From Rhodosorus marinus (lineage: Eukaryota > Rhodophyta > Stylonematophyceae > Stylonematales > Stylonemataceae), in assembly GCA_029953675.1 (NCBI GenBank), contig JAMWBK010000004.1, forward strand, positions 2,728,001 to 2,792,000: a stretch of DNA of 64,000 nt, written 5' to 3'. The notes under the pieces were generated by a model, which worked only from the letters and a program-made list of their open reading frames with translations, made no database searches and was not told where the DNA came from. A program made the translations under genes and the position numbers. Position 1 is the first letter of the stretch, and each line of letters starts with the position of its first letter. Below are positions 11,858 to 24,305 of the stretch, in pieces.

Positions 11858-12990
11858 TCATTTGTAGCAAATATCCGCTTCCTCCTCGCTGATAAAACCG
11901 TCATTGGAAGCATCCAGCTCGTCAAATCTGTCAAGGATGGCTGTGAGATCATCCTCCTTAACAAGATCAAGCTTTCTAAGCATGGCGACGAGGTATTCGT
12001 CTTTCGACAGTTTTCCGTCATTGTTCGCATCGATGGATGCAAAGGTTTTCTCGTCCAATTTCGCCTGCAGCGCTTTTGCCCGGGCCTCACGAGATCGTCT
12101 TGAGAGTTGTACTTCAACGCACGTGTTCAAGAAATTTGCCAGCGACAAGGTTGAGAGGAGTATGAACACCGCTGCGAATCCTCTGGATGGGCTCTTCGTC
12201 GGTGTGAGGTCTCCAAATCCAACAGTCGTACATGTTACCCAAATAAAGTACATCGCATCGATCAGATCCAGTTTCTCCGCTATGGTGAAGAAGAGCGTGC
12301 CTGTGATAACAAGGCCCAGGAAAACCGCAAGCGCAGACAAAATCTGAACCCATTCCGCTGCCTTGAAGCTGAAGTAGTGGCCGAGATGGTTAGCTGGTGG
12401 ATTGAGGAGTTAGATGTAGGGAGACGGCTGTCTAGATCTTACCCGAAGAGGAGGGGTGCAGTTTCAGCGTCCCGCACTCTCTCGCCAACTGTATCTTCGA
12501 TCACGTGGCGAACCGCTTCTTCTTGTCTCTCCAGTATCGATCCAATAACTGAATTCACCGCCGAAGCGACGATCGTCAAGCTCATGAGAATGTATACCAT
12601 GAAGAAAATCTTCGAGGAAGGCGTCGTCGGCACGAAATCACCGTATCCGACCGTAGTTATAGTGACTACGCAGAAGTAGAGGGACTCCGCCAGCGACCAG
12701 GAAAACACTGTGGAACAATACGCCACACCAAGCAACAAATGCAGGACCAAAAGGATCGCCGACTTTCGAAGCTGCCGCAGCAGTTTGAAGGGATCTTCAA
12801 CCTCAACCACGCCCCCACTGTCCACAGCGCTTTCATCCTGAGGTTGCGCTTGCGGGGTAACAACCACCTTGTGTGTGCTTCCATGTAGAAAAGGAGTTCG
12901 AATCCTGCATAGCTCATCTCCTCGCAGCGGTGTCCCTCTAGCGCCAACGGTCCCTCCAGGAGATAAAAACCCTAGCCTTTCCAGCACCAT
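11858..12990 (-). CDS. two-pore-domain K+ channel with two EF hands (TPK type)
   Basis: Ca2+-modulated potassium channel like plant TPKs, which sit in vacuolar or other internal membranes. Two exons, 12990-12443 and 12372-region to 11858 (second exon starts at 12368), 352 residues. Each half has two membrane segments around a pore: the first filter is TTVGYGD (about residues 112-118), the second TTVGFGD (about 230-236). The cytosolic tail has two canonical EF-hand loops, DANNDGKLSKDE (about 296-307) and DASNDGFISEEE (about 335-346). Both loops have acidic residues at positions 1, 5 and 12. The N-terminal 65 residues are polar and could carry sorting signals. The localisation is inferred from family members. 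Confidence 0.9.
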
Positions 12991-14054
12991 TTCAACCCTA
13001 TGAGCAACGCATCTTAAACTCGAGTCGAATCCGGGCCTTCACCGCGAAGAAGCCTTTTGTCACGTATCGCTTTCTACAGAGGTGATGGAAGAGCCAAGCG
13101 CGTGCTCAAAGCTGAGATAAAAGCGACCAAAAATAACCAGAGACGAAAATCATATCCTGATCCACACGCGTTCAGCGTGAATCCGAAGGCTCATAGGAAG
13201 CAAGTACCTCCTCTCTCACCATGAAACCAGTCCGTCTGGATGCCCGCTTTCCATACCTCATCTGAGTAATGTACAAGGAACGCAAATCGGCCTCTTTTTA
13301 ACCTTGGAGATCACAATTTTGAACGACGAGAATGGCCAACCAGCGGATACATCGTCAACCACAATGCCGTGATTCACACATCAAGCTTGGCGCAGACATA
13401 CACAGCATAACCAAGAACAAGGAGAAAACCATGATAACTTACCTAAGCAGTCGGCACATCCCTCGACTTTGTTGTCAACTGGTATCATAGCCTCCACATC
13501 TTGGAACAACTATGCATCCTCCCCATCACCCTTAACCTTCTTCCAATACGTCAGAATACATGCAGTCTCAACGGATAAAATATTTTAATAATACAAACTT
13601 ATTTCCGAACTTTGCTCATCAAAATTAAGTTTTTCTGGAATATTATAGAGTAAAGTTTTTATTTTAGTGGAAGATGTGACATAGGAAATGACATTCTGTC
13701 GACACCGACGGTGACGAGTATTAATGGAGTAGTGCTTGTCTCGATGAAGAATGGCATGTGATTATAAGCAGGAAGCAGCTGTCTGTTCTAGCGTGGATAG
13801 TTTGTCTGGACATAGGCATTGGTAGGAATTAGCAGAACGTAACATGTTTTAGAATTATCTGATCAGGGTTTCTTTTTCTCTCGAGTTCGTGGCGCGGAGG
13901 ATGGAAGTGGCGGTCAAGACGTTTGTGGGGGATTGGGTTCTGTGCAGGAAGCTTTGAGCTGGGGACGTGTTGGATGTTGTCTCTGGATTTTTTGGTGTGA
14001 TAATTGGTTTTTTTTAGTGAAGCAGGACGAGTGCGTTGAGACTCTTAGGTCGTC
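12991..14054. other. divergent promoter region between TPK channel and NAT10
   Basis: About 1.06 kb between two divergently transcribed genes, so it should hold both promoters. No coding sequence, RNA gene or strong repeat is recognisable. The half next to NAT10 is T- and G-rich and becomes AT-rich near 13570-13680. Confidence 0.5.
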
Positions 14055-17000
14055 ATGAAGAAGAAGGTGGATGCTCGCGTACGAGCGCTGATTGAGGATT
14101 CAGTCCGGGTTAGTTGACCGGATTCCGTCGGTCTCTTTTTTTGCGCCAGTTTCTGAGGTAATTGTTTTCTACCCGTGTCGGCAGGATCACCACAGGGGCC
14201 TCTTCGTGATCGTCGGCGACAAAGGGAAAGACCAAGTCGTCAACTTGCACTATATGCTGTCCAAGGCAGCTGTCAAGGCCCGACCGTCAGTTCTATGGTG
14301 CTATAAGACTGAGCTAGGGTTTAGCTCACACAGGCAGAAGCGGATGAAACAGATTAAAAAGATGATGCAGAGGGGCCTGCTTGATCCTGAGAAAGACAAC
14401 CCGTTTGAACTATTTATTTCTAGTACGAGGATTCGGTTCACGTTCTATTCTGAGAGTGAGAAGGTCCTTGGCAACACGTTCGGAATGTGCGTACTTCAAG
14501 ATTTTGAGGCGTTGACGCCCAACCTCCTGGCGAGAACCGTTGAAACTGTAGAAGGTGAGCAGACCTGAGATCGCAAAGGGTTTTCACAAACCAGCCGCCA
14601 GAGTATGCTGAACACGATCTGGGTTGCGACGTGTAGGAGGGGGATTGGTGATCATTCTGTTGCGAACAATGTCGTCACTGAGGAGTCTGTACACTATGGC
14701 AATGGACGCGCACTCAAAGCTGCGGACTGAAAAGCACTCCAAAGTTACTGGACGTTTCAACGAGAGGTTCATTTTGTCCCTGGCCAACTGCAAGTCTTGT
14801 ATAGTATGCGATGATGAGCTCAACATCCTTCCAATAAGCTCAACAGTTAGATCCAAACTGTCGAACGTTCCAAATTATACTCAAGAAAGCGCTGAACAGA
14901 AGGAACTCGACGAACTCAAAGCGAGCATGAGCGACGTAGACTACATTGGTGAACTTCTTGCGCGAACAAAGTACGTCTGCCTCAATCCACAAACTGCCGA
15001 GGTTCTGCTCCAAAAACCACGTGCTAAACATCCGGTTTGTTCTTTGTTAGGACTATCGACCAGGCCAAGGCATTTCTCTCGTTTGTGGAAGCGATCTCGG
15101 AGAAGACTCTCCGAACAACTGTGTCGCTTACCGCGTCCAGGGGCAGAGGAAAGTCCGCTGCTCTGGGCCTCGCAGTTGCCGCGGCGATCGCCCACGAGTA
15201 CTCGAACATCTTCATCACTTCCCCTTCGCCAGAAAACTTGCAAACGTTTTTTGAGTTCCTCTTCATCGGCTTCGACGCACTCGAGTACCAAGAACACACT
15301 GACTACGAGATCTTACAGTCGCTAAACCCGGCCATGAACAAGTGCGTTGTCAGAGTCAACGTCTTTCGGTCTCACAGACAAACTGTGCAGTACCTCGAAC
15401 CACACGATGCTGCGAAAGCTGCCCAACATGCAGAGCTGTTTGTCATCGACGAAGCAGCGGCGATTCCTTTACCAATTGTTAAGTAGGCAACTTATGGCTC
15501 CCTCTTTTCTGATCATGCTCAACGCAATACCTCAAATCCTTCTTCTCATATTGACGTTTTAGGTCCCTGCTAGGTTCATACTTAGTATTTATGAGTTCGA
15601 CCATTACAGGCTATGAAGGAACGGGGAGATCCCTATCCCTTAAACTGCTAACCCAACTGAGAAAAAGCAGCGGACAGGGTCGAGATTTACGCGAGGTCAC
15701 AATGGAGACCCCGATTCGGTACTCTTCAGGCGATCCTGTGGAACGGTGGCTGTATGATCTGCTCTGCCTCGATGCAGGGGAGAAGGATTACGCGCTCGGC
15801 CACGCGGCGGCTCACCCATCCAAGTGCGAGCTGTATTGGGTAGACCGTGACGCTCTGTTCTCTCGGCATAGTGCCGCAGAGGCTTTTCTTCGTCGAGTCA
15901 TGGCCCTCTTTGTGTCGAGCCATTACAAGAACTCCCCAAACGATTTGATGATGTTATCGGATGCTCCAGCCCACGAGCTTTTCGTTCTCTTGGGCCCGAC
16001 CAAAGCGGATTCCACGCGACTGCCGGATATTCTGTGTGCCATTCAGGTGGGAGCAATTGCACATTCCAGGATTTGCAGGGAGCTTCCATACTCACTCAGT
16101 ATTCCTTGTTTTTCGGTTCAGGTTTGCTTCGAGGGAGGGATATCGAAGGAGTCCGCGCTTAAGTCAATGAACCGGGGATCTCGACCGCACGGCGATTTGA
16201 TTCCCTGGACTCTTTCGCAGCAGTTCCAGGAACCGGAGTTGATTGAGTTCACCGGATTGCGAGTCATCAGGATTGCTACGAATCCGTCCGTTCAGAGTAT
16301 GGGTTACGGAACCAGAGCCATGGAACTCCTCTACGAGTACTACTCAAACCCGAAACCAATGAACGGTGGAGGTGCTGAAGATGAAGCCAAGGACACGAAT
16401 GCCAACGAGGATGAGGAAGAAGATGATCTGTTGCAAGACAAGATCGCTCCTAGGACTGATATTCCTCCCCTTCTTAGACGGTTGGACGAAAGGAGAGCAG
16501 TAGAACTGGACTACCTAGGAGTGTCTTTCGGACTCACGCAGCAGCTATACTCCTTCTGGAGTAAGCGGAGCTTCAAGCCTTTGTATGTCAGACTCACATC
16601 TAACGACGTAACTGGAGAACACACAACAATCATGGCCGTGGAAACAAAGGATAAGGCATTGTTCGAGGGCTTTAGGAATGACTTCCGCAGACGATTCTCT
16701 TCCCTCTTGGGGTACGAGTTTCGCGGTCTTGCTCCAGGACTAGCCCTTACGATATTAGAGGACAACTCACCGACGGTGAGCCGAACGCTGACTCGAGACC
16801 AAATTCGAGAGAAACTTTCTGTGTACGATATGAGAAGACTCGAATCGTACGGCCGGAATTTAGTCGATTACCATATTGTGGTGGACATCCTCCCGTCATT
16901 GAGTTCAATGTTCTTTGACGGCTTCTTCGGTGATGTTCACCTATCCCTCGCACAGAGAGCCATACTCATGGCACTCGGCTTACAGAGAAAAACCGTGAGT

Positions 17001-17488
17001 TGAAATCTTGAGCGAAGTTCTTATATTGGTTACGTTTTAGGAAATCTGATGAGAAAACCGAATCCGTGTCTCAGGTGGATATTTTGGAGAAAGAACTCAA
17101 CCTGCCCGCAAACCAGCTCCTGGCTCTGTTCAACAAAGTCGTGCGAAAGCTTTCCAATGAGTTGAGACGAGTTGAGGAGAGCGCTGTTAAGGCGGAGCTT
17201 CGTAGTGCTGAGGACCAAGCCGGTGAGAAAGTGCAGCTTCAAGCTCCGGTGAAGAAGACTCTAATGGAGGACTTGGAAGAATCCGCACAAAATGAACCGA
17301 TGCAATCGACTTCGACAAACCCGGCACTGGCCAAGTACGAGGTTTCTGGCTCTGATAAGGAGTGGGCAAATGCGCTCTTGAATGTCAAGAACGTTGGCTC
17401 TGTGAGTATTCAGGCGAAGGAGTCCTGCAGAAAGAAGAAGTCCTCGGGGCCGCAAACACCGGCAAAGAAATCAAAGAAACGCAAGTAG
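14055..17488 (+). CDS. NAT10: RNA cytidine acetyltransferase NAT10/Kre33
   Basis: Makes N4-acetylcytidine in 18S rRNA and in tRNA (Ser/Leu) using acetyl-CoA and ATP, and is needed for small-subunit assembly in the nucleolus. Exons: 14055-14108, 14185-14554, 14637-14970, 15051-15482, 15563-16046, 16122-16994, 17075-17488; 986 residues, close to human (1025) and yeast (1056). Start MKKKVDARVRALI matches Kre33. The helicase part has the Walker A SRGRGKSAALG (about 282-292) and the DEAAAIPLP box. The GNAT part has VRIATNPSVQSMGYGTRAME. The C-terminus is Lys-rich (nucleolar). The 75-nt segment 16047-16121 is in frame without stops, but it interrupts a conserved block and has good splice sites, so I call it an intron. 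A degenerate copy of the gene's 3' end follows immediately. Confidence 0.95.
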
Positions 17489-17501
17489 CGCAATCAAGAT
17501 C

Positions 17502-17693
17502 TCGACAAACCCGGCACTGGCCAAGTACGAGGTTGCTGCTCTGATAAGGAGTGGGCAGATGCGCTCTTGAATGTGAAGGACGTTGGCTCTGTGAGGATTT
17601 AGGCGAAGGAGTCCATCAGAAAGAAGAAGGCCCTGTGGCCCCAAACACCGGCAAAGAAATCAAAGAAACAAGGGCGCAATCAAAATCTCTCGA
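17502..17693 (+). repeat. degenerate tandem copy of the NAT10 3' end
   Basis: The last coding segment of NAT10 (from about 17312, CGACAAACCCGGCACTGGCC) is repeated directly at 17502 with a period of 190 bp, including the Lys codons and the stretch after the stop. The second copy has lost one base in the GAGGTT... region, which shifts the frame, and a CAG codon has become TAG. It therefore lies in the 3' flank and is not coding. Confidence 0.9.
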
Positions 17694-18051
17694 CGCGTAT
17701 AGCTTGAAGTCCTTGCGGACAAATTTTGGTTTTCCGATCAGATGCTGTTTCCCACTCTTAAGGAAAAGGCAAAGAATATGAACAGAATCTAAATTATACA
17801 CGGTCGCTCTTGAGCTGACTCTGAAGAGCTGTATCTGGATTCGACAACGGCTTCGTCGTGGCCAAAAAGCGGTCTGGTACACACTGACCAGTCGTCCGGA
17901 ACTTATCTACTTTGATTGACCAGCGGAAATTTCCTGCTGTAACGCAACTAAAGGGGTGCCGGCTTTCTGGACTCGTTACGGATCTTGCATGATGTAAGCT
18001 CGAAGCGTGGGCATTGTACCAATCTGCAAAACTGTTTAAATCATGACGAGC

Positions 18052-20119
18052 CTAGAAGGGTCGGGGGAACGGTGCCGCCTCCGTTTCTTGAGGTTGAATA
18101 CGGAGGACTTTCTCAAGCCGTTGCTTCAAGTCCATCAAGACAGCCACCGTTGAGAATCCGACCATAGTGGTCTCGAAGAGCAGCTGATCTTTCCACAGCT
18201 GAGCGTTTAAAAGAAAGGAGACAGTGTTAGCCCAAGGCGACCTTGTACGTCTCTTTTCGCTTAGTGTCTCACCGAAAGATGGGACTTGTCCTCCTTGTGC
18301 ATGCCCTTGATTGCGTATCTAGCGTTGACTTGAAACTGATTGCCATCCTCCCCAAGACTCTTTCCTATAGCGGCGACAACGTTAGTTGTCCGCATTATAA
18401 CAATAAGTTCCTTCGGGAGGTCCTCAAGAAACTTGTTCACTTCTTGAGTGTTCATTTTTGGTCGGGACTTCTTTTTCCTCTCATGACCGGATTCTTCATG
18501 AAATCCATGCCGTCTTGGCTCCTCGTCAGAATTCTTCCTCTTCGCGAAGACCTTTGAGAACATCTCCGCAGTTCCTTGTTTTTCATACGCACCATGGCCA
18601 TCCGTATATCTGTTAGCGACCGGCTATCAACGGGAATTCCTGGACGACCTTTTTCAGATTCTTACCGGGTAAACCCATGCCTGTGACTGCTTCTGTTAAA
18701 CCATCTACGTCTCCCGCGACAAGAGACCTCCACAGAAGGCAGTAACTGGTCCTGAATTGCTCCTCCAGCTCACGATATAGGCCATGGTCAAGCAGCACCA
18801 GATTAAAGCCTGAAGCAAGGCGGAACGAGAAATTCATTCGTTAGCAGGCTTTGAACACAAATTCATCAATGCGAGCGAGTGGGACATGGAGAGCCCAAGC
18901 CCGTGTAGGAACGCCGTACGTGGACATCTACACGTATGACCGACGGCTGTTCCCGATTTACTTTGTGCATATCTGGCGTGTTATGAGTGCGATAACCTAC
19001 CAGTCTTGTCGTTTGGTGTGATAAGCATGTTGCCAGTGTGGAGATCACCGTGAACAAATCCATCTACAAAGATCATCTTGGCAACAGCATTTTCAAGCGC
19101 TGCGATGACCTTCTCCTTTGGGGCGCTCGGAATCTCGCTTAAGTGCTCGATTTTTACTCCATGGATGAATTCCATTGTCAGCACTCGCTCAGACGTCAGA
19201 CCAGCATAGATTTCGGGAACCTAAAACGACCAGATTGGTTTTCAGTTGAAATGATCTGGGATCTGTATATGCGTTTGGCTGGCTTCGCGTGGAAGCGGGC
19301 AGACCTTGACGAGAGGGTCGTCACGAAAAGCCCCTGAAGCCCTTATTGCGTTGTTTGCTTCTATTCTGAAATCCAGTTCCATCCTCAAGTCTCGCTCAAA
19401 CTCTTCGACTATCCAGTGGAGGTCAAGTCCGTTGAAAAAGTAGGGGACCAAGACATTGGTAACGAACCTAAAAGTTCTCAGATCGGATGAAATCGACGCG
19501 CGGACTCGAGGATGTTGTACTTTGACCGCTACTGGCTGCTCAGTCTGCTTAAGTACCCCGTGGTGTACCTGGTGAAAGGAGAAGAAAACCCCAGATATAG
19601 CACGACAGTGCTCCGAACGTGAGTGAGTGAGCCAATTGTCAGGGACGTGTTGTTCCTCTGGTCTTGTCGCACCTGAGCCAGCGAGGCGGACGCAATAGGA
19701 ACCTCATCGAAGCTGCTGAAAATGGTGTCAATGGGGGCATGAAAATCTTCTCGAATCGTCCTCTTTACGTCGTCAAACGAATCGTATTTTGCTTGATCTT
19801 TCAACTTGGCGAGCTCTGTGGCATATTCTCCGGGGATCGACCTTCCAACAGTTGAGATATGCTGGCCCATCTTCGTGTAGATTCCGCCCTGATCTGCACA
19901 GAGCGTGTAAAGCCTCCGCGCGGTATTGCTGTGAACCTTTGAAAGCTCATCTTTGTCTTCATCCAGCCCCCTCCACTTGAGGCGCTTGTACTCCAAGGTT
20001 GTAATCAGCCCAAATCTCGTGCTCCTCGCTGTCCGACGGATAGGTGAATCGTACGGCAGAAGAGCATACCCACCTGCTACACTAGCCAATCCAACGAGCA
20101 GTCTTGTTCTCCATTTCAT
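18052..20119 (-). CDS. ADCK1: UbiB/ABC1-family atypical kinase, ADCK1 type
   Basis: Member of the ABC1K family, which in mitochondria and plastids acts in quinone and lipid homeostasis; the ADCK1 branch is mitochondrial. Exons: 20119-19673, 19568-19305, 19220-19001, 18809-18666, 18574-18273, 18198-18052; 507 residues (human ADCK1 about 530). Visible motifs: hydrophobic N-terminal segment, KMGQ (residues 83-86, the family's KxGQ), ASLAQ then VAVKVQHPRVR (ATP-binding Lys), MELDFRIEA, FVHGDLHTGNMLI (catalytic loop) and LLDHGLYRELEEQFR. The closing part FLEDLPKELIVIMRTTN matches the ADCK1 C-terminus. In exon 5 an acidic/basic insert (KRKNSDEEPRRHGF...) replaces the usual short linker. Convergent with NAT10. 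Confidence 0.92.
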
Positions 20120-21465
20120 CCTCTTCGAAAGCCTTCCTCAGAAAAGTTCGACTAAAACCGCCCGGGCCCTGTGCAAACAGATTGTCAGCCTCCTCGCAGT
20201 CCACATGACCCTCCCGATAAATTTTACGCGGAATCAATGCTCGAGGCTGCTCAACTGTCCCCTCCATCCAACCAGCCCGGACCCTTGGGATCCGCAACCT
20301 GACGGGTGTGACAGCAATGCCCGGGGAGGTTGACCGATGACTGAGCTCGCTCTTGGAGAGGTGCTAAAAACTTGTCCCAAGGCTCTAGGATCTGCTTGGA
20401 TAAGCGTCAGTAATTGAAGAGTCAAAAGCCAAGCCCAAGCCAGGAACGCAACTGGTGTTTGTGTGGAACTTAGCAGGACTCTTTCGATCAAAATTTTCAG
20501 CGGGGGCCAGGGCAAAGTCGATGGGCTGGATTGCGCGTCGACCTTAGAGAGCTGATCAAATATGTTTTGCAGTCGTACACTTGCTGGAAGATATTAGATG
20601 TCGGCTAATGGCTCTCCAACGATGGAAAGTTGTTGTAAAAGTTCCAACAGAAAAACATGCAGAAGAAGAACCAAACAGTTTAGAAAATCCCAAAAGAAAT
20701 CAATCAATATATCAATCAAAACATAAATGATTGAAACTCCGGTGGTCGGCAAACGAACCAGATTGTTTTATTAAAAACAAACAGAGAATTGTATTGCATT
20801 CGAATATTAGGGGGGGGTTCCACCTACCGAAATCGCGAGCGTCCCTGCGTGGTTCATTTCTACTTTACCCGTAGTGAGAGAATAAATAGATGACAACTTT
20901 ACACCTTACTGTCATATCCACTTTTGCTTAAATTAGCAAATAAAAAGGAGATATTTTTCGTATATTTAAAGATGACTAATAAAAAGATCGTTTGTTCAGA
21001 AAGGTGGGATTTTGAGAGGGGTTGTTGATTTAAGGAGAATGCTCGAGGTGGACTTCATCTGGATTTCGAAAGGGGAGGGGAGACCACTGGTTTTGTATTG
21101 GGGTATTGGTTGAGATCGTGGTTTTAGAAGCAGTGGCTTAGAAGCGGGTTTTGGGAGGTGGTCCTGTTAAGTTTCGGTCTAGGGTTTGGGGTTGGTGTTG
21201 GGGTTGTAACCGTAAACGTTTAACGGAGGAAATCCCGATTTGATGTATAAGTGCTTCTTGATCTGAAGTTTTGGGGAAGGAGGACGGCAAAGGTATTGGT
21301 TGGGAGGAGGCGTGCGGGAGAGTATTTAGTCTGTGGAATGAGGTGAGGTTTTGTATTGGTGGGGGGTGGGGGTTCCTGTTCTGTGCTTGCTTTTGGTTGG
21401 GTTGGGGTGGTCGAGGAATTCGTTTTGTTGGGATTAGTGTTTGGGATCGGGGACTAATTGGAAGG
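20120..21465. other. divergent promoter region between ADCK1 and KAS II
   Basis: Some 1.3 kb between divergent genes. The part 20560-21000 is AT-rich with a G run near 20810-20817; the part 21000-21465 is G/T-rich. The reading frame upstream of the KAS II start stays open by chance and extends the protein with a Trp/Gly-rich stretch that does not look like a real N-terminus. No other gene is visible. Confidence 0.5.
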
Positions 21466-23129
21466 ATGACTGCTGATACGGGATTTGTGAGAGTTGGAGG
21501 GTTGGGTGTGCGTGTGAGGAGCGGCCGGTGTCACACTTGCCGGCGGCGGTGCGATGTGAGAATGGGCGTCAAACTCACCCGCGAGGACGGGAGGAAGAGG
21601 ATTGTCGTGACTGGAATGAATGTCATTTCCCCTTTTGGAACGGACGTGGATGAATTTTACGACAACTTGCTTGAGGGCAAAAGCTCAATCAGCAAGGTAG
21701 AGGAATTCAACGTCGAGGGATGGCCCACGCAGTTCGCGGGGGAGATCAAAAAGGGTACTTTGGATGTGAAGGGATACATTCAACCCAAGATGGTTTCTAG
21801 ATTAGACCCATTCCTCACCTACACAATTGTTACTGGAAAGAAAGCGCTTGAGGACGCTGGATTGGCCATTGGTTCTGACGCGTTCAACGAGTTGGACAAG
21901 ATGAGGTGTGGTACCCTTCTGGGTTCCGGAATCGGTGGAGTTGTTACGTTCAAGGACGGGATCTACAAAATGCTTGCCAAGAGAAAGTTGTCTCCGTTCA
22001 CGATTCCGTTCACCATCACAAATATGGGTTCCGGCCTCTTCGCGATGGACGCTGGGTTCCTTGGACCAAACTACTCCATTAGCACAGCATGTGCAACGGG
22101 AAACTATGCGATTAACAACGCCGCATCTCACATCATGCGCGGAGAAGCTGATCTGATGGTTGCCGGAGGAGTTGAAGCCGCCGTCAACGAGGTACACTAA
22201 TCGCCCAAAACGCTGTCGGAAATCTCCGCTGGTTTTCAAGGTCGCTAATGAAGAGCTTTTGTCCCTTCCTTATTGGATAACGTTAGCTTGGTATGGCCGG
22301 ATTCGTTGCATGTCGAGCGATGTCAACTCGCAACGACGACCCACAGGGAGCGTCACGTCCATGGGACAAGACGAGAGATGGCTTTGTCCTTGGGGAAGGA
22401 GCTGGTTCTTTAATCCTGGAAACACTTGAGCACGCGCTTGCGCGAGGAGCGAACATAGTTTGTGAATATCTCGGAGGTGCCCAGTCTTGTGACGCGTATC
22501 ACATGACGGACCCGCGGAAAGATGGAATGTGTGTTGCCAGGTGTATATCAAATGCCTTGCAAGACAGCCAGGTGGACAAGAGCGACGTGCAGTACATCAA
22601 CGCACACGCAACCTCGACGCCTGCAGGCGACTTGGCTGAGTTTAAGGCGGTCAGGGTAAGATTTTGACACCAGAGTCATAATTTTGCTTTTGACCGCAAG
22701 ATCGAAGCAAGATCTGATACTCCCCCTCCTCGCTACAGTCGATCTTTGATGGAGACGTTAGCAACATCAGAATGAATGCTACCAAATCGTTGATAGGCCA
22801 TGGGCTGGGAGCTGCCGGCGGTTTCGAAGCGGTTGTCCTCGCGAAAGCAATTCAGACTGGCAAGGTAAGCTGGGCTCTGTTTCTTGCTGTGCAACTATGG
22901 TTTTGTTTTACCTTTTTGTTTGCCGTAGACACTTGGGACCGAACGGACCTTCTGGATCCTATGTGAACAGGTTCACCCGACGATCAACGTTGGCGACATG
23001 GAGGAAGAGGTGGACATTGATATTGTCGCGAACACGATGCAGAACCACGATGTGCGTGTCGGCATGAGCAACTCATTCGGCTTTGGAGGTCACAACAGCA
23101 CGGTTCTTTTTGGCAGATATGAAGATTAA
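21466..23129 (+). CDS. fabF: 3-oxoacyl-[acyl-carrier-protein] synthase II (KAS II), plastid
   Basis: Condenses acyl-ACP with malonyl-ACP in plastid fatty acid elongation. Exons: 21466-22191, 22287-22655, 22739-22864, 22971-23129; 459 residues. Catalytic residues are in place: Cys209 in STACATGN, His349 in NAHATSTPAGD and His386 in TKSLIGHGLGAAG, with spacing of 140 and 177 residues exactly as in E. coli FabF. The end carries SFGFGGHN. I chose the ATG at 21466 because it gives a short, basic, acid-poor leader (MTADTGFVRVGGLGVRV...) of about 40 residues before RIVVTGMNVISPFG, a plausible transit peptide; an in-frame upstream start would add an unlikely Trp-rich segment. Confidence 0.95.
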
Positions 23130-24305
23130 CCACTTTAACTGTGGCGAGTCATTGAACTCGCATTATACCAGAGTTCAGATGGAAGCTGCGAAGGAAACCG
23201 CTCTTTTCCGAGCTGTTCCGACCGCGGGTGGCCCTGCGATGGCAGGATAGCAACACTGAGCCATGTCATCAAGGATTCTTGCTCGGACTAATGCCAGTAG
23301 CTTTGCCAACAACATTCGGCAAAGCAGCGACATGATTGGGAGCAATCTCCTGTGCTAACCTGCAGAGTAGATGCTCATGGATGCTTACGTCCAGTAAACT
23401 GTGAGGAGCAACAAAGGAAACCGCTAGGACGGAGAAAACTAGTTTTAGTCAAGGCTGAACGTCGTAAAGAAAGTCAAAAAGGCGGCGCCTGAGCAGATTG
23501 GTCGCGAAACCTGTCTCAGGCAGGTTTAATCTCACAGCCGTAATAGCATTGTGACAGTATTTCGTGTTGTCATAGGGAATCCGAGTACCACAAAAAGTCA
23601 TAGAGAGCAACCAAACTGCTCTATCATCCCTTGGAAGGTCATCAGATCTCACTGTTGGGTTTACCAGGGCAAATTTATAAATGACTTCTGTAGTCAATTT
23701 ATTTTTGTTGACTGAAGTACTTGGTTTTCTTGCGAAGGGGGGTAAATCACGATCCAGTATCCTTGCGAACCTATTATTTAATTCACAGAACAATATTTAC
23801 GGAACCCTCCGGCTTTCTAACGGGTACGGGATATTTCTGCAAAAACTGAGAGGGCCATAATCTTTTAATATTTCTGGAGATCGAAGGAATTCCTTAATAT
23901 AGAAGAGCCTTAGTATCGGCGGGAAGGCGGAATATCCCTTAAAAGTACAAATAATCAATTGATCAGGAAAGGGGATGATCTAGAAAAACATGTATTTTCT
24001 ATTTATGGCGAGAATTTCTAGAAAATGGAAGCACAGTCGATGGAATGGTTTTGGGCAAAAATATTTCTGTTTTGCCATCTTCGCGGCGCTGGTAGGTAGA
24101 GCCGGGATGTGGAGGGTAGCTCCATCGGAAGGGAAGGGGTTCATGGAGAAGATATGTTGATCCGTTTGCTTTGGGACTTGTGGAACGTTTGAATAAAAAA
24201 AAATTTTTTGTTCAAACTTGAGGTAAGTTTCTAGACGAAGGAAGATAGCATAGGATTGTTCTAGTGGGTCTGAAGTTAAAGGGTGGGTGTTCATTTCGTG
24301 TCCAG
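23130..24305. other. spacer between KAS II and RanBP1
   Basis: Holds the KAS II 3' flank and the RanBP1 promoter. A 115-codon open frame on the minus strand (23449-23793) has no recognisable motif and no start context that I trust; it is probably fortuitous. The last 500 bases are AT-rich. Confidence 0.4.

Noticed and set aside
12890-12905. GTTCGAATCC, tRNA T-loop-like
   Set aside because: Within exon 1 of the K+ channel gene, without matching stems.
21271-21465. Upstream in-frame extension of KAS II
   Set aside because: The added residues are Trp/Gly/Phe-rich from G/T-rich DNA and precede a better start that gives a normal transit peptide.
23449-23793. 115-codon minus-strand frame
   Set aside because: No motif, start inside AT-rich spacer, and no supporting exon; left as spacer.
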